A DNA stretch of 64,000 nucleotides, from contig JANTQA010000036.1 in the NCBI GenBank assembly GCA_027625915.1, positions 10,313,001-10,377,000 on the forward strand, written 5' to 3'. Origin of the DNA: Anaeramoeba flamelloides (Eukaryota; Metamonada; Anaeramoebidae). Of this stretch, positions 1 through 11,700 are shown piece after piece. Position numbers and translations under genes: made by a program. Numbering within the stretch: the first letter of the stretch is position 1; each line of letters begins with the position of its first letter. The notes beneath the pieces are model-generated. The model was not told where the DNA came from and did no database searches. It worked only from the letters and a program-made list of their open reading frames with translations.

Positions 1-786
1 TAAATTACTGTTGTCAAGATTCGTCAAATCCAATCCACTAAAGACGTTTGTTAAATTTAAATCATTGATCGTTTCTTGAAAAACGTTTTTTTGGGTGCTG
101 ATCGTTATGCTAAAGTCATGATGCTTATACGATCTTTTTTTTGGTTGGAAAAGAAATTGATATTTTTTTGACTCTTGCAATTTAATCTTTGGTTGCCAAT
201 ATAAAATCAGCGTTTGAGGATCAAATGTAAAATTTTCAAGGCTACTTGTTGTTTTGGAGATTTGGAGTGGCTCCAGTTTTTGTTTTATGAAATTTATGCT
301 GCAAAGATCAAGAATTGAGCCATCTTGGCAACTAATAATTTTCAGATCTAAGCCATCCTTCACCAAACAAGCAACAAAGTCAATTATTTTGCCAAAAAAA
401 AGCTTGTCATAATCCTGGCTTTTGTCAATACCCAACATGAATGCAACCTTGGGCGAGGATGTTAAATCTGTCTGGGTTTCTTCATTTGTACTCTGGGAAA
501 AGTTTCTCCATTCTTCTTGTGTTTCATTCCATTTCACAAATACAACATACTTGAAATAAGAATATGGTGTTCTTATAATCAAATCAATCTTAGAATTCTC
601 TGTAATCTTATAATCGCTCAACAATTTGTTGCTATCCAAAAATGTGGTTGTATATTTCAAAAGAAGATAGTCTGTATGAATCCCAATTCGATCGCTGACC
701 GCACTTTCTAAATCTTTGACCTGATACGGACTATTGATATTCAATGTGAATGTTTTGTTGCTCTTTCGTTCTCGTACAAAATACAT
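1..786 (-). CDS. Ubiquitin-like-domain protein, N-terminal part, cut by window edge
   Basis: The minus strand is open from an ATG at 784-786 to the window edge, giving 262 codons without a stop. Residues about 3-72 read as a ubiquitin-like beta-grasp: an alternating hydrophobic strand (KTFTLNI), a helix (VKDLESAVSDRIGI), a strand with LLLKYTTTFLD, then LLSDYKI and a closing strand KIDLIIR. This is the usual ubiquitin/DWNN/PB1-like order. After that come a second mixed region rich in aromatic residues (YFKYVVFVKWNETQEEW) and longer strands that I do not recognise. Ubl N-termini are typical of large ubiquitin-system proteins such as deubiquitinases and E3 ligases, but the informative C-terminal part lies outside the window. 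Codon use is coding-like and clearly richer in G+C than the flank. The call of a gene is firm; the specific function is unknown. Confidence 0.85.
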   Translation of the reverse strand, partial: MYFVRERKSNKTFTLNINSPYQVKDLESAVSDRIGIHTDYLLLKYTTTFLDSNKLLSDYKITENSKIDLIIRTPYSYFKYVVFVKWNETQEEWRNFSQSTNEETQTDLTSSPKVAFMLGIDKSQDYDKLFFGKIIDFVACLVKDGLDLKIISCQDGSILDLCSINFIKQKLEPLQISKTTSSLENFTFDPQTLILYWQPKIKLQESKKYQFLFQPKKRSYKHHDFSITISTQKNVFQETINDLNLTNVFSGLDLTNLDNSNL

Positions 787-857
787 CTTGGGAACAAAGA
801 AATGAATAATTCAAAAAATGGAAAAAAATATTTTTCCGATTTCTGTGAAAGAAAACA

Positions 858-2100
858 TTAAGAGACTAGTAAATCTTATTTGTTGTTTTTCCCAAAGGTG
901 ATAGAGTAATTATTTACACATGTGTACAATTAAACCCGAGACACAACTTCATTTATCAACTTTATAGAAATGGGTTATCATTTTTATAAGAATTCATTTT
1001 TCCGAATGAAATTCCCAGTAAAAAGATTTCTGGATCCTTTTTTGATTGGAATTTTGGATCCTAAATAGAAAAAAGTAAAATCTGCAAAATCCTTTATCTT
1101 TTGAAAGTAATCTCACTTTGAGTAATTTCTGGGAGTCTGTATTAACAAATAACCATGAACCTTTAATCTTATTTTAAAAATATAATAAAAATAAATCAAA
1201 TATTGAATCCTTGAAGGTCTAAAAAAATTGATCTTTTATTTTATTCATAAATATTTATTAAATTTCTTGAAATTTAAGAGTTTAGGCAATATTCTTTTTC
1301 AAACATTCAGAGGAAAAACAAGGAATTTTTTGGATTAAAATCAGTTATTTGATAATATCTAATAATTTTTTTTTTATTAGAACTTTTTATTGGAATTAGG
1401 TTTATTTGTTTGAAAATCTTTAAAAAATTTGAAATAATTGTAAAGTCTATTTGATTTATTTGGTCTTTGTGTTGTTAATCACTCACAGGGAAAATTAAGA
1501 ATTGGTTAATAATTCTTGATATAAATAATCAAATTAAAAATTATTTCTTTAAATTATAAGTTGAATTTTCCAGGTTGTAAAAAAGTATTTTGGGAGAATT
1601 TTTAATTTCTTTGTTTGGTTCTTTTTCTCAGATTTTTTTTGTTCAATGAATTGAAAAAATTGATTTGAACTGTTCTTTGAATCATAAAAATTATATTTTT
1701 TTTTCAAGTCTAAAATAATTATTGTAATTTATATGAGATTAAGTAGATTTTTTCTACTCATTTATTTTAAAACTTAGCGGTTTTTATTTTATTAAGTGTA
1801 TTTTGGTACATTTTTTCACAGATAAAAAGATTTCAATCTTCTTTCAAAGAAAATATTTTTTTCCACAAATAATTGAGAAATATATTGAATTTTGAACTTT
1901 TCGAAAATACAAAAAATGTCAGAACAAACCTTTTGAAAACAATAATTCAATTCAGAAAATAGCATTAAAAAGACAGTAAGTTTGACTTTGTAGTAATCAG
2001 ATTTTTCCTTCCATTTTTGAATTTCAAGATGTGATAATTTTTTTTTGAATTTCTAATTAAATTTGCTTGAAGAGTTTTTTTTAGTTTACTAGACCCTTAA
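858..2100. mobile_element. TTAA-flanked non-autonomous DNA element, copy 1
   Basis: The element begins TTAA-GAGACTAGTAAA and ends TTTACTAGACCC-TTAA, so it has about 12 bp of imperfect terminal inverted repeat inside TTAA on both sides. It is homologous over its length to 43851-45286 (same order: a CCAAAGGTRATAGAGTAATT block near the left end, GGATCC-containing blocks, an AACTCACAGGGAAAATTAAG block, a right-terminal AT-rich block) and to 25050-25960 in reverse. It has no long reading frame. TTAA target sites are typical of piggyBac-type transposases, so a piggyBac-like mobilised MITE is an inference; no transposase gene is seen. Confidence 0.75.
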
Positions 2101-2853
2101 TATATTTAGATCGATTACTCAAAATGTAAATTTGTCTCGAAATATTGGTTTTTTTCAAAAATTATGAATTTAAGTTTTGTTTATGAAGTAAGAAATCACA
2201 GAAAAAAGAAATAATATATTTTGGAATAATTTTGAAAAAGAGGTTCTGATTAATTTCGATATTTATTGGTTTGAAAATTTTATAAGTGAAGTTGTTTAAA
2301 ATCAGAAACAATAAAAAGAATTTAATTATAACCAGAGGTAAATAAAATTGCAAATAGAAAAGTAGTTGTTTTTATTTATTTTTTTTTTTGGAATTTATTT
2401 GGAATCAATATTTACAAGACTCGGTTAATAAATCCCAACCAACCAAAACTTTTGAAATAGGTTTCAAGCACTATTGAAGGTATAAAAATAAATTTTTCAT
2501 TTGTTTTTCATTTGATTTATATGGCAATAAAAAAAAAAAAAAAGCTTTTGTTCTTTGTATTGTTTTTTTGTACCTTCTTCCTGGGAATTTAAAGCTCCCC
2601 TTAAAGTATAAAAATAGAAGCGCTCATACTTTTTTGTTAATATTATTTTTTTTGAAATAACCCTTTTAAAAGATCCCTTTCTAATCTGTTTAAAATAAAG
2701 TGTTTTGCTGTATTAATATAATTGTTAATATCACATTCCAAGGAACATTTATTTGGTTGAGTATCCAAAAAAAGGAAAATTAAAAAAAAAAAAAAAAAAA
2801 ATATGTAAATTCTGTTTCTATGTCCAAAGAACAACAATTTATGTAATTACTTT
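2101..2853. other. Noncoding spacer
   Basis: AT-rich spacer with poly-A and poly-T runs (for example near 2528 and 2780). The short open frames here lack coding composition. It would contain the 3' UTR of the minus-strand gene that ends at 2854. No repeat shared with the rest of the window was noticed. Confidence 0.5.
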
Positions 2854-4533
2854 TTACATTTCTTCTGGTATGAGCGATTCATCATTTTCATCAATGACTT
2901 CTGAGCTTGATGCTTTGAAATATTTTTTCACATGCTTTTTAAGAATTTCTCGAAAGGGCTCATAATTATCTACAAAATCAAGTTGTGTAAGAATTTGGCA
3001 AACATGGAACCCTAAAGGAATATTGGTTTGTGCCTTTTGGGGTTTTAAAAACTTTATTAATATCAATTCTGCGATATGCATGATTTCCTTATTTTTTGAA
3101 GAGAACGCGAAGATCAAAACGGGGCAAAGTTCTTTCATTGAGTATAATTGATAAAAAATTTTTTTCTTTTTCCTTAATAATCGTTTTAAGATTTGGAACG
3201 AGCAAATACGAATTCTTTTGTCCTTGTCTCTGGTTTTCAGAAGAAGTGTAGGTGCAAATTCTTCACAGGCGCTGGCAAAGAACTTTTCATAATGCTTTTT
3301 TTTTGATCGTGTTTTCAAATATTTTTGAAATTTTTCGATAATTTCCCGTCGCACTAAAGCAGAAGGATCTAAATTTAAGTTTTGAGTCAGATAATTGATT
3401 AAATTTTTTCTTGAAAGAAGCACTTTTTTTAAGAATTGTGTTCTCTCCATTCTGATGTTATCAAAAAGAACTGTTGACAAATCTGAATCGTCCTCATTTG
3501 AATTGTTTTCCAAATCCTGTTCATTACTTTTTTGTTTTTCGATCTCCATTTCGCTATCTTCTTTTGTGTTCGAGTCCTTTTGTTCCTTGCCGGTTTCCTT
3601 CTTCTTTTTCTTTTTCTTGCTCTTATTCTTTTTCGTTTTAGTTTTCGTTTTAGTTTTCTTGTTCTTGTTCTTGCTCTTTTTCTTGTTCTTTTTCTTTTTT
3701 TTTGAATTTTCCTTCTTCTTTTTCTGATCTTCTATGTCATCCTCTCTTGCTTCCATTTGAATTAAACCACCCTCTTCAACTAAAATTGGAATTTCAATGT
3801 CCTCTGTTTCAATTTCAAGTGTCTGTTTCTTTTTCGGCGTTTTTTTCTTCTTACTTTTCTTTTTTTTATCCTTTTTATTTCTTTTTTTGCCTTTTCCTTT
3901 TCCGTTTTTTTTTCCTTGATCTTGATCTTTTTCTTTTTCTTTTTGATTTTCTTCATCTCCATCTTCATCTTTTTCTTGATCTGGCTCTTGTAAATTTGGT
4001 GTTTCTCTTTCTGTTCTTTTTCTTTTTTGGTTTTTTTCTTCTTCTTTTTTGCTTTCCGTTAAATACATTTGCTCTAAAACACCTATATGATCAAATAGTA
4101 ATTCTTGTGACTTAACTCGCATTTCAACACAGGGATCGGACTGTAGCAATTTTTTTGCCAATTGGATACTCCTTCTTCGATAAAACATCGTAAAAAGAGT
4201 CAAAGAAGCTGCTCTTTCTTGTGGGTGAATTTCTTTATCATTGATCTGGCTTTGTAGTGTCTTGGAGAACAAGATCTTCAACGAATGGCTTTGGGTCCAA
4301 TCTTCTCTTGAAATCTCTTGAAAAAAGGTCAACAAAGAAGAAATGCTTTTTGATTTTAAAAGTTTGGTGTCTTGTGAGAGCAAGATCGTTATTGAGATTA
4401 GCAAGTGCTTTAATGCATTTCGTGCTTCTTTCCCGTTTTTTTCATAAAGTTTTTTAAATTCAGAAAGTGTTTGAGAGTTATAACCATTCTCTGTTTGTAT
4501 TCTTTGGAAAAATTGCTCAACTTGTTCAGCCAT
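2854..4533 (-). CDS. Helical-repeat (HEAT-like) protein with a lysine-rich middle
   Basis: A 559-residue open frame with an ATG start and TAA stop. Residues 1-160 and about 355-545 are predicted from pattern to be amphipathic helices (ARNALKHLLISITILL, FQILKRLLRKKKKIFYQL, ILIKFLKPQKAQ), like HEAT/armadillo repeats. Between them, roughly 165-350, lies a highly charged tract rich in KKK, KEKEK and KTKTKTK that is probably disordered. The C-terminal 20 residues are acidic. Basic tracts of this kind suggest a nuclear or nucleolar, RNA-associated protein, but that is inference. I do not recognise the family. Several long open frames on the opposite strand are only antisense images of the lysine tract. 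The gene stands alone, with the TTAA element 4928-6315 about 400 bp upstream of its start. Confidence 0.85.
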   Translation of the reverse strand: MAEQVEQFFQRIQTENGYNSQTLSEFKKLYEKNGKEARNALKHLLISITILLSQDTKLLKSKSISSLLTFFQEISREDWTQSHSLKILFSKTLQSQINDKEIHPQERAASLTLFTMFYRRRSIQLAKKLLQSDPCVEMRVKSQELLFDHIGVLEQMYLTESKKEEEKNQKRKRTERETPNLQEPDQEKDEDGDEENQKEKEKDQDQGKKNGKGKGKKRNKKDKKKKSKKKKTPKKKQTLEIETEDIEIPILVEEGGLIQMEAREDDIEDQKKKKENSKKKKKNKKKSKNKNKKTKTKTKTKKNKSKKKKKKKETGKEQKDSNTKEDSEMEIEKQKSNEQDLENNSNEDDSDLSTVLFDNIRMERTQFLKKVLLSRKNLINYLTQNLNLDPSALVRREIIEKFQKYLKTRSKKKHYEKFFASACEEFAPTLLLKTRDKDKRIRICSFQILKRLLRKKKKIFYQLYSMKELCPVLIFAFSSKNKEIMHIAELILIKFLKPQKAQTNIPLGFHVCQILTQLDFVDNYEPFREILKKHVKKYFKASSSEVIDENDESLIPEEM

Positions 4534-4927
4534 TTCAAAAAGAAAAAAATCTTTTTAAATTTATTTTGGAAGTTTGAACAAAAATATAAAAAATGATTTT
4601 GAAATGAATTACTCATGTTATTTAAACTGTTTCATTTATTTTTTACAATTTTTATTCCAATGACCGTTCCTTTGGATCTTGAAAGTCACAAGTTGAAAAA
4701 TTCCATTTCGTTTTCATAAAACAGTAAATTCGAAAATTTCTTTTCATTGTTAATTTACCAAGTTTTCCTTGCAAAACATTTCGAGTCCACAAAGAAAAAG
4801 GCTGATATTTGAGGACTTTTTTAATTTCCACTTTTTTGATACTATTTATTTTTGTGGCCTTGTCGTTATGTGTGATTTTTGACAGACAATACTATTATGA
4901 AAAAGAACATTTTTTTGATGAAAGAAT

Positions 4928-6315
4928 TTAAGGGAGTAGCTACACCATAAGACATGATAAAAATTTGAGAGAGATGAGATAAGAACATTTTATTTTAGTG
5001 GCGTGTGATTGTAGATTCTCTAAAAATTTTTTTAAAAAAATTATTTGATATTTTTTTTTTAGTAATGTTCGACAATAAAAAAATTGAGATTATATTGATA
5101 AAATAGTTTTTTTTTTTTTATTATTTTTTTATTAAAATAAACTTAATTCCATTAATTTGGACACAGTTTAAACAGTTGGGAAATAAACAATAACATGATT
5201 TACATCCAATTGGAAATTAATTTTAATTCAACTAACTATTTCATTTTTTGTCTTTTTTGTTTTTGTTTTCATTTTCTTTTTTCCAGTTACTTAATCTGTT
5301 TCGTAGGATCTGAAAATTTTTTATCGATGGTTGATAGATGGTTAAAGTTGAGTTTCTTAAATTGAAAAATTCACATACAACCGGTACATGGTATCTTATC
5401 ATTTGATCGATCAACCATTGTTGGTGTAATTTTAACAAATCAACCAATATATTTTTTGTTCAAACTCTTTCATTTCAGCTCGTTTCCTTATTTTTTACAC
5501 ACTTGTTTTGATTTTTTATTTAATATTGTTTTTTTATATTGGGTGAAAACGATTACTTAAAAAACCATTAATACTATGTTACTTAAATATGGTTTTATAT
5601 TACGTTTGGAAAAATATAATAAATTGGGTTTTTGTTTTCCTATTTTTGATTTTAGATGTGTCCAAATTTTTGGAATCGGGTTAGTTTTTTTTTCTGGGAG
5701 AAGATAATTTCAGATTCTTTGAATAAAACTTGTATCTATTTTATGGTTTAAACTTTGATAGACATATAATCATATTCACTTCTCCAATTCCACTAAACCC
5801 AACAATTTAAAATCCTAACAAGTAATAATTTGACTTAATTATTCTTTTTTTGGAATCTTCTAGCTATTTAAGTCCCATTTATGTTTCCTTTTATGATTCT
5901 CTCAATTGTAATGTTGTTTTTCTTTTTAAACAAAATCCATTAATCCCTAATGCCATTAATAAAAAAATCTTTCTAATTGCTTTATGTTGTCAGGATTAAA
6001 AAAATCTCAAAAATGATGAAAAAATAAAAAAATGAAAAAAATGAAAAAATTAAATGCCAGAATAGAATGTTGAGAGAAGGATAAAAGATAAGTCATTCGA
6101 CATTCAAAACACTATTTTAAGCAATTCAACTCAACATTCTATTGTGGCAATTTCTTTGAGACTTTGAAAAAAAAATTTAAAAAATCTGATGAATGAAGTA
6201 CTTTAAATAATAAAAATCAATGAAATAAAAACCAGAGTAAAAAATGTTATTTTCTGATCCTCTTCAGAATTGCAAAAAAATGAAAAATTTTTCTTTACCG
6301 TGGCTACTCCCTTAA
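4928..6315. mobile_element. TTAA-flanked element with GGGAGTAGC ends, interrupted by a second element
   Basis: Ends read TTAA-GGGAGTAGCTAC and GTGGCTACTCCC-TTAA, near-perfect terminal inverted repeats of about 12 bp within TTAA. The inner part contains a shorter inverted-repeat element at 5138-5685. The right ~165 bp is homologous in reverse to 29259-29420, showing at least one more copy in the window. No convincing coding region. The TIR differs from the GGGACTAGT group but shares the leading GGGA and the TTAA target, so I group it in the same superfamily by inference. Confidence 0.7.
5138..5685 (-). mobile_element. 540-bp TIR element (family T540), copy A
   Basis: Both ends carry ATTCC(A)nATTTGGACACA-type inverted repeats (5144-5166 and 5658-5677). 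The element matches 29819-30352 and 60650-61198 along most of its length. All three share a remnant frame with LLKLHQQWLIDQMIR-like residues (here on the minus strand, about 5241-5447), so the family may derive from a coding transposon. It sits inside the TTAA element 4928-6315 and is therefore the younger insertion. TIR type and size suggest a Tc1/mariner-like MITE, but the target duplication is not clear. Confidence 0.7.
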
Positions 6316-6719
6316 AAGGCAAATCTTTTTAAGGGATAACCATTTACCAAAGAGAATTCTATGATTAATGTATGTTGTTACTGAATTTAAATCACATTTG
6401 TGGACATTGTTCAAATGTCTCTCAAAAACAGATTAGTTAAGTAGTAATATTTGTTGATCCTCATCAATTAAAAATGATCTTTGTATGAGTAAAAAATCCA
6501 ACAATTTCAGAAAAAAAATCTACATTTCGCCACAAATGTAAAGGTTGAATTATCAATATTCAGACTCTAAAGTTAAAAAATTTCTTTTCTGTTTTTGTGG
6601 CAAAATGTAAATTGTTTGTTACTCAATGAAGATTATATTTAAATAATTAACTTGAAGAAGAGATTATTTTGAAAAATTTTTTCACAAGATTTGAAATAAA
6701 TTGAAAAAGAACAATTTTA

Positions 6720-7580
6720 ATTGACAGGATACTTAAATTACAGATTTTTTGTATTAGCCAATTATTTTTTGGATTAGTTATTTTCAATATAACCCAAAAT
6801 GATTTCAACTCAATAGATGTTTGGATAAATATAGAAGTAACAAAATTTTTAAAAAATAATCCACATTCTCTCCCAGAATAATTTATAAAACCGAGGCAAA
6901 AGTGATCAAGTAAGAATTTCGATATATAAAAGAAGATTTAAACTCAAAAATAAATTAGAAATACTTGGTTTCGAAAACATATCAGAAAATTAAAATTTTC
7001 CAAAAAAGACAACGAAAATATTAATTGGAAAGCGGAAAATCTAAAATTGCTAAATGCGAATCTTAATCAATTTAGAGAAAATTTAATAATAAATAGTACT
7101 GGGTGGAAAGGCCAGGAATATTTAAAAATTATTAGATACAATAACAATATAAACAAACAACAAAAATATTTAAAATGGAAGGGATCAACTTCCATCTTAA
7201 AACTAAGAAATTTCACAAATTATCTAAATAGATATTCTTATGTTTATGATAAGAATAAAACAAAAACAAAATTTTGCAACTTATGCAAAAAATATTTAAA
7301 CCTAGATACAGATGAAGATATCGATCATTTTTTATGGAACTGCCCATTCTATAAAGAAAATCGAATAATTTAGATTAAAGATTTAATTCCAATTAACAAA
7401 AATAATAAGAATAATATCTTTGATATTATTCGAAATAAAGACTGATTGTTTATTTTATCATTAGTTAATGATAAAGAAAATTATGATTCTTTATTGAGAT
7501 TTCTAAACAAAAATTTAGAAATTAGGGCTGTAAGAGGAAATTGATTTCCTCCCTTCAAAAAAAAAAAAAAAAAAAAAATC
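6720..7580 (+). mobile_element. LINE (non-LTR retrotransposon), 5'-truncated copy A
   Basis: A 5'-truncated copy that covers the C-terminal part of a reverse-transcriptase protein and the 3' tail. The longest open piece (7047-7373) has LKWKGSTSILKLRNFTNYLN and a zinc-knuckle-like C-x2-C-x13-H-x4-C (CNLCKK...DHFLWNC), nearly identical to the LINE at 16940-18264. In-frame TAG and TGA codons follow this frame, so the copy is decayed. It ends with AGAGGAAATTGATTTCCTCCCTTC and a run of about 20 A. Homology to the other copy is traceable back to about 6720. The stop codon lies inside the 3' hairpin (7534-7551). No target-site duplication was established. Confidence 0.85.
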
Positions 7581-8190
7581 AGATTTTTTGGGTTTTTTGG
7601 CCAATACATATTGAGTAAAATCTTTGAAATTAAAAAATTATAAAAATAGTTACTTTTGAAGGTTCTAAATATTTATTTTTAAATACTGAAATAGTATTAT
7701 TTCTGTTTCTCCCTTTTAGATTGGGATAATGAATTTAAAAAAAACTTTTAAAAACGACAATTTTTAATAGTTATCCTTAGTAAAAAATTTAATAATTTAT
7801 TGTGCAATAAGATTTATAATAGATTTTTTAGAGCTATTTGAGCCATGGTGCACTAATATCATTTACACCCAATTACAATATATTTTGATTATAAACAAAT
7901 CTAGGGTGATACTCATCTTTTAAAAATGAAAGATCAAAACTTGAATAATTTCAAGAAAAATTTAGGTTATCTATTCTAATTTCTGAAGAAAAAAACCAAA
8001 AAAAGTATTTATTGGAAGAATTAGTTAAGGTATTTTAATTTTAACTATCTTATTTAAAAAAAAAGTATTTCAAAAGGAAAAGTAACATTTTTTAAATTAA
8101 TGTATACCAAAATAAAATCTATTTAAAATAATGACATTGAACTTAAGATTCTTTTTTGAATTCTTCTTGGTTTATGGTGAGAATTTTCTT
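7581..8190. other. Noncoding spacer
   Basis: AT-rich DNA between the LINE poly-A and the next TTAA element. I see no open frame with coding composition and no repeat shared with other parts of the window. Confidence 0.45.
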
Positions 8191-8336
8191 TTAAGGGACT
8201 AATCTCTATTAAATTTTTTTACCTAATTTAAATAGAGATTAAAAAAATTTTTTGCCAATTACTAAGATTTGAAAACCGGTTTATTTTCAATATTAAACAT
8301 ATTTCTAGAGAAGGAATCCGATTTTAGAGATTAATA
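8191..8336. mobile_element. Internally deleted TTAA element
   Basis: Starts TTAAGGGACTAATCTCTATT. Its first ~75 bp match the left end of 22241-23180 (through TTTGCCAATTACTAAGATTT) and its last ~65 bp match the right part of that element (TTTATTTTCAATATTAAACATA... then GGAATCC). About 790 bp of interior are missing. Immediately after it, another left end begins (AAAGGGACTAGTCTCTATT, 8338-8356), so a second, badly decayed copy may abut. Confidence 0.65.
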
Positions 8337-8705
8337 TAAAGGGACTAGTCTCTATTATTTTTTTTTTTTTACCGATTTCTAAACAGTACAAAATATTTAA
8401 TTTTTAAAAATTTTTCAAAAAAAATGTAGTATTATGCTTTATTACGAATCTGAAAAAAATAAAAACAAAAAAAAAAAATATTTTTTTTGAACAGTTTATT
8501 TCTTGAAATATTAAAAAAATTGTTTATTTTGATATTTTTTATTTTAAAAAAAAAATCCATAGAGGTATTCTCTTAATAAATAATAATATAATAAAAAAAA
8601 TTATTTAAAAATAAATAAATAAATAAAAAGAAGTTTTGAATCTTTAAAATTTAAAAAAAAAAAGGATAAATGAAGAATCAAATGATTATAAAAAGAAATA
8701 AAATT

Positions 8706-11700
8706 TTATTTAACCTTTTTCCTATCGATGTTTGTTGTTTTACCCTTTCGAATTCCTTCTGTTAATTTAAGAAATAATGAGCAGATTATTATAATAAATA
8801 TAGGGACAATGAAAGTTGGATACCGGGTTAATCTGAGAAGGATTAGGGTATGTCTCCATTTTAAACACTAATTAGTAGAAGATTAATAAAAAAAATAAAG
8901 TTAAATTTATCAAATACATTGAAATGGTTTATAATTTTGGGTAATAAACAAACAAAAATAAATAAAAAAAAATAATTTGATAAACAAAAAAGAAAAAATG
9001 AATTTTTATTTGAGGATAATAAAAAAATTAAAAAAATGCTTACAACAAAAAACACTGTCAATGTGACAGACCAATATAAGTTTGTCAATAGCCCAATAAC
9101 AAATTTAAAAAACCAAACTCTTTTCTTAAGAGTCATGCCGCTTGAATCGTTTAAGAAAGGCTTGATTGATTTTGTTAATAATTTATCAGCAAAAAACCAA
9201 AAAGTCCAAAAAAAATAAAGAGTATAATAACAACGCCGCAATCCATTCCAGAATGAGATAATTAATAAAGTTACCAGCTGAGCAAAAAAATTTTGAAAGG
9301 GTGAGTCTGGGTGTGCTATACGGAGATACACATATTCTTTGAACCAACTTGATGTTTGTAAATGCCAGTTATTCAGATACTTGTCTGTATGGATGGGTAA
9401 AAATACAGATTTAAGATCTACACTATTTAAAAAATTCCTATTAGTTTTTTATGAAATGAAAATAATTGATTATTGGAAAGAGAATATGAAAATAGTTATA
9501 ATAATTGATTGTTTAACTTCTTGGATAATTTGAATATTTATATTTCTTTGCGGGTTAAAATTATTTATTAAATGCTAAATCTTAATTTGATTGATTCGAA
9601 TAATTGAAGAAATTTTATCCAATACACGGTATCATCTTAAAAAATACAATGTTATAAAAAATCATGATTAATTATAAATTGGGGGTTTTATCTAAAAATC
9701 ATATCTACAAAAATAGTTGTTTATTATTTAAATGTTTAATTGTTTACTATAAACTTATATCAGATGTTTTAAAAGTTTTAAAAATAAAAAAAAATTCAAA
9801 AATTTATTTTTAAGTTTTATTTTTGTTCAAGTATAGATAAATAACTTCAAAGTAGAGATATTCAGATATATAATTCACTTTTGTTACTGGAATACAATAG
9901 TGTGAGTTTCTTTAAGAATAGAGGTTTTGATGATAACCATGATTACCATGATATTAACAATAAAATCGTGATAGTATTAAAAAAATCGCGATTAGTCCAA
10001 CTTTATCTCGAAAAATCATAAAATCGCGATAAACAATAAAATCGTGATATCCAAATTATCACGAAAAAATGAAAAATTATTTTTTTGAAATCATCTTAAA
10101 AAAATCTCTTGACTTTTACAAAGCCTTGGGACTTTTACAACACTTTTCCCCTTAATAAATGTTTGAAAGTGTTTTTAAGGGTCGTGAATTGTCTCCAAGT
10201 GTTTGAAAGTTTTGAAAGACAGAAAACTTTTATAAAGAGATTGAGTTTGTTTTGTTGTGGAAAAAAAAATTTATTCTTTTCATTTTTTTTTTTTTAAAAA
10301 ATACAAAATCTCAACCAAATTATATAATCAAACTAATAATTACCCATTTCAACAATATACTTAAATAAAAAATAGGTGTGTTTTCTTAAAATGGAGTTGT
10401 TACCCCCACAATTTTAAATAACCAAAAAGAATAAAGAATAATTTTCCTTCTTATTTATGATCGGTCAAACAAAAACCTCTAAGCTCTAATTGTGTTTTCA
10501 GTCCAAAACAAAGATTCTCAAAGAAGAAGACAAGAATTGAAAAATGACCAAAAAATCTTAATAATTGGTGATCATCTGGTAAGGATGTTGTGAAATCTTT
10601 TGAAGAGTTATCCAACTCCTTTTAGCTTTCCTTCAAATATTGAAAATGTTTTTAACCCAAGAACAGATTCTTTAAAGAACAGATAAAGGGTTGGTGGTTT
10701 TAGAAGCTTATTATTCAAGGAAATTTCCAACACCACGATTAACTGAAAAAATCATTTATTTCTCTTTAGTTATTATTGTTGTTGATCTTAAAGGATCGAT
10801 AGGTTTGCTGACCAAATCAAATGAAAACACAATAAAACTCTTTGATCTGATCCTTGATCGAGTTAAGTATCTTTTTTGTTTTTTTTTCAAAGAATAACTT
10901 TTTTAATCACTAATCTATTTTTTGATCAAAAAAAATTTCTTTATAAAAATATTTCTAAATTAGCCCAAAAACCCATTAAATATTATATCACGATTACTTT
11001 TTAATTGCGATATTTTTGCATTTATCACGATTTTATAATAATTATCGCGATTTTTAGAATTTCGCGATTTGTTATATTATCTCTATTTTATAGAATATCG
11101 CGATTTTTGTAATTTTATCGTGAATTAAGCATTTTATCATCAAAGCCTCTAATATATCCAATATAAAATTCGTTATTATTGTCAAGGAATTCAGATTTGT
11201 GTAAATAAGTAAAAGTACAACCAATAATATAATCGTGGCTGTTTTGATAATTTTTTATCAAAGTATAATGAAAATAAGAAAGATAAAATTTGGAACATTT
11301 CTTCAAAATAGACAGATTATTATTTGTTAAAATTTTGAAAGGAAAAAAAAACTCATTTTTTTTCTTTTTTTATCAACATTGGGGTAAATATGAATGTTGT
11401 AAAAATAGATTTTTTACAATTTTCGTGATAAATAAAGAGTTTCATGCATTTATCCTAATTTTGGCAATAGTAAATATAATATCTGATTATTTTAATAGAT
11501 TAATAATAATTTTAATCAAAAAATCGTTTGGTGAAAAATAATCTTTCAATTTTTTAAAAATAATCATTTTTCAAACAAAGTATTGATATCTACGAAACGG
11601 TTTTTGATTAAAATCCTCTTTGTCTCTTAAATCAAAATGGGTCTTTCATTTACTATAACCATAATTTGGATAAATGCATGGAACTCTTAATTTATCTCTA

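Noticed and set aside
3395-4115. Long plus-strand open frames rich in Phe and Leu
   Set aside because: They are antisense images of the lysine-rich tract of the minus-strand gene 2854-4533; AAG/AAA codons read as CTT/TTT in reverse.
9930-11125. CRISPR-like spacing of ATCGCGAT repeats
   Set aside because: Units are 8 bp, irregularly spaced and bounded by transposon TIRs in a eukaryotic intron.
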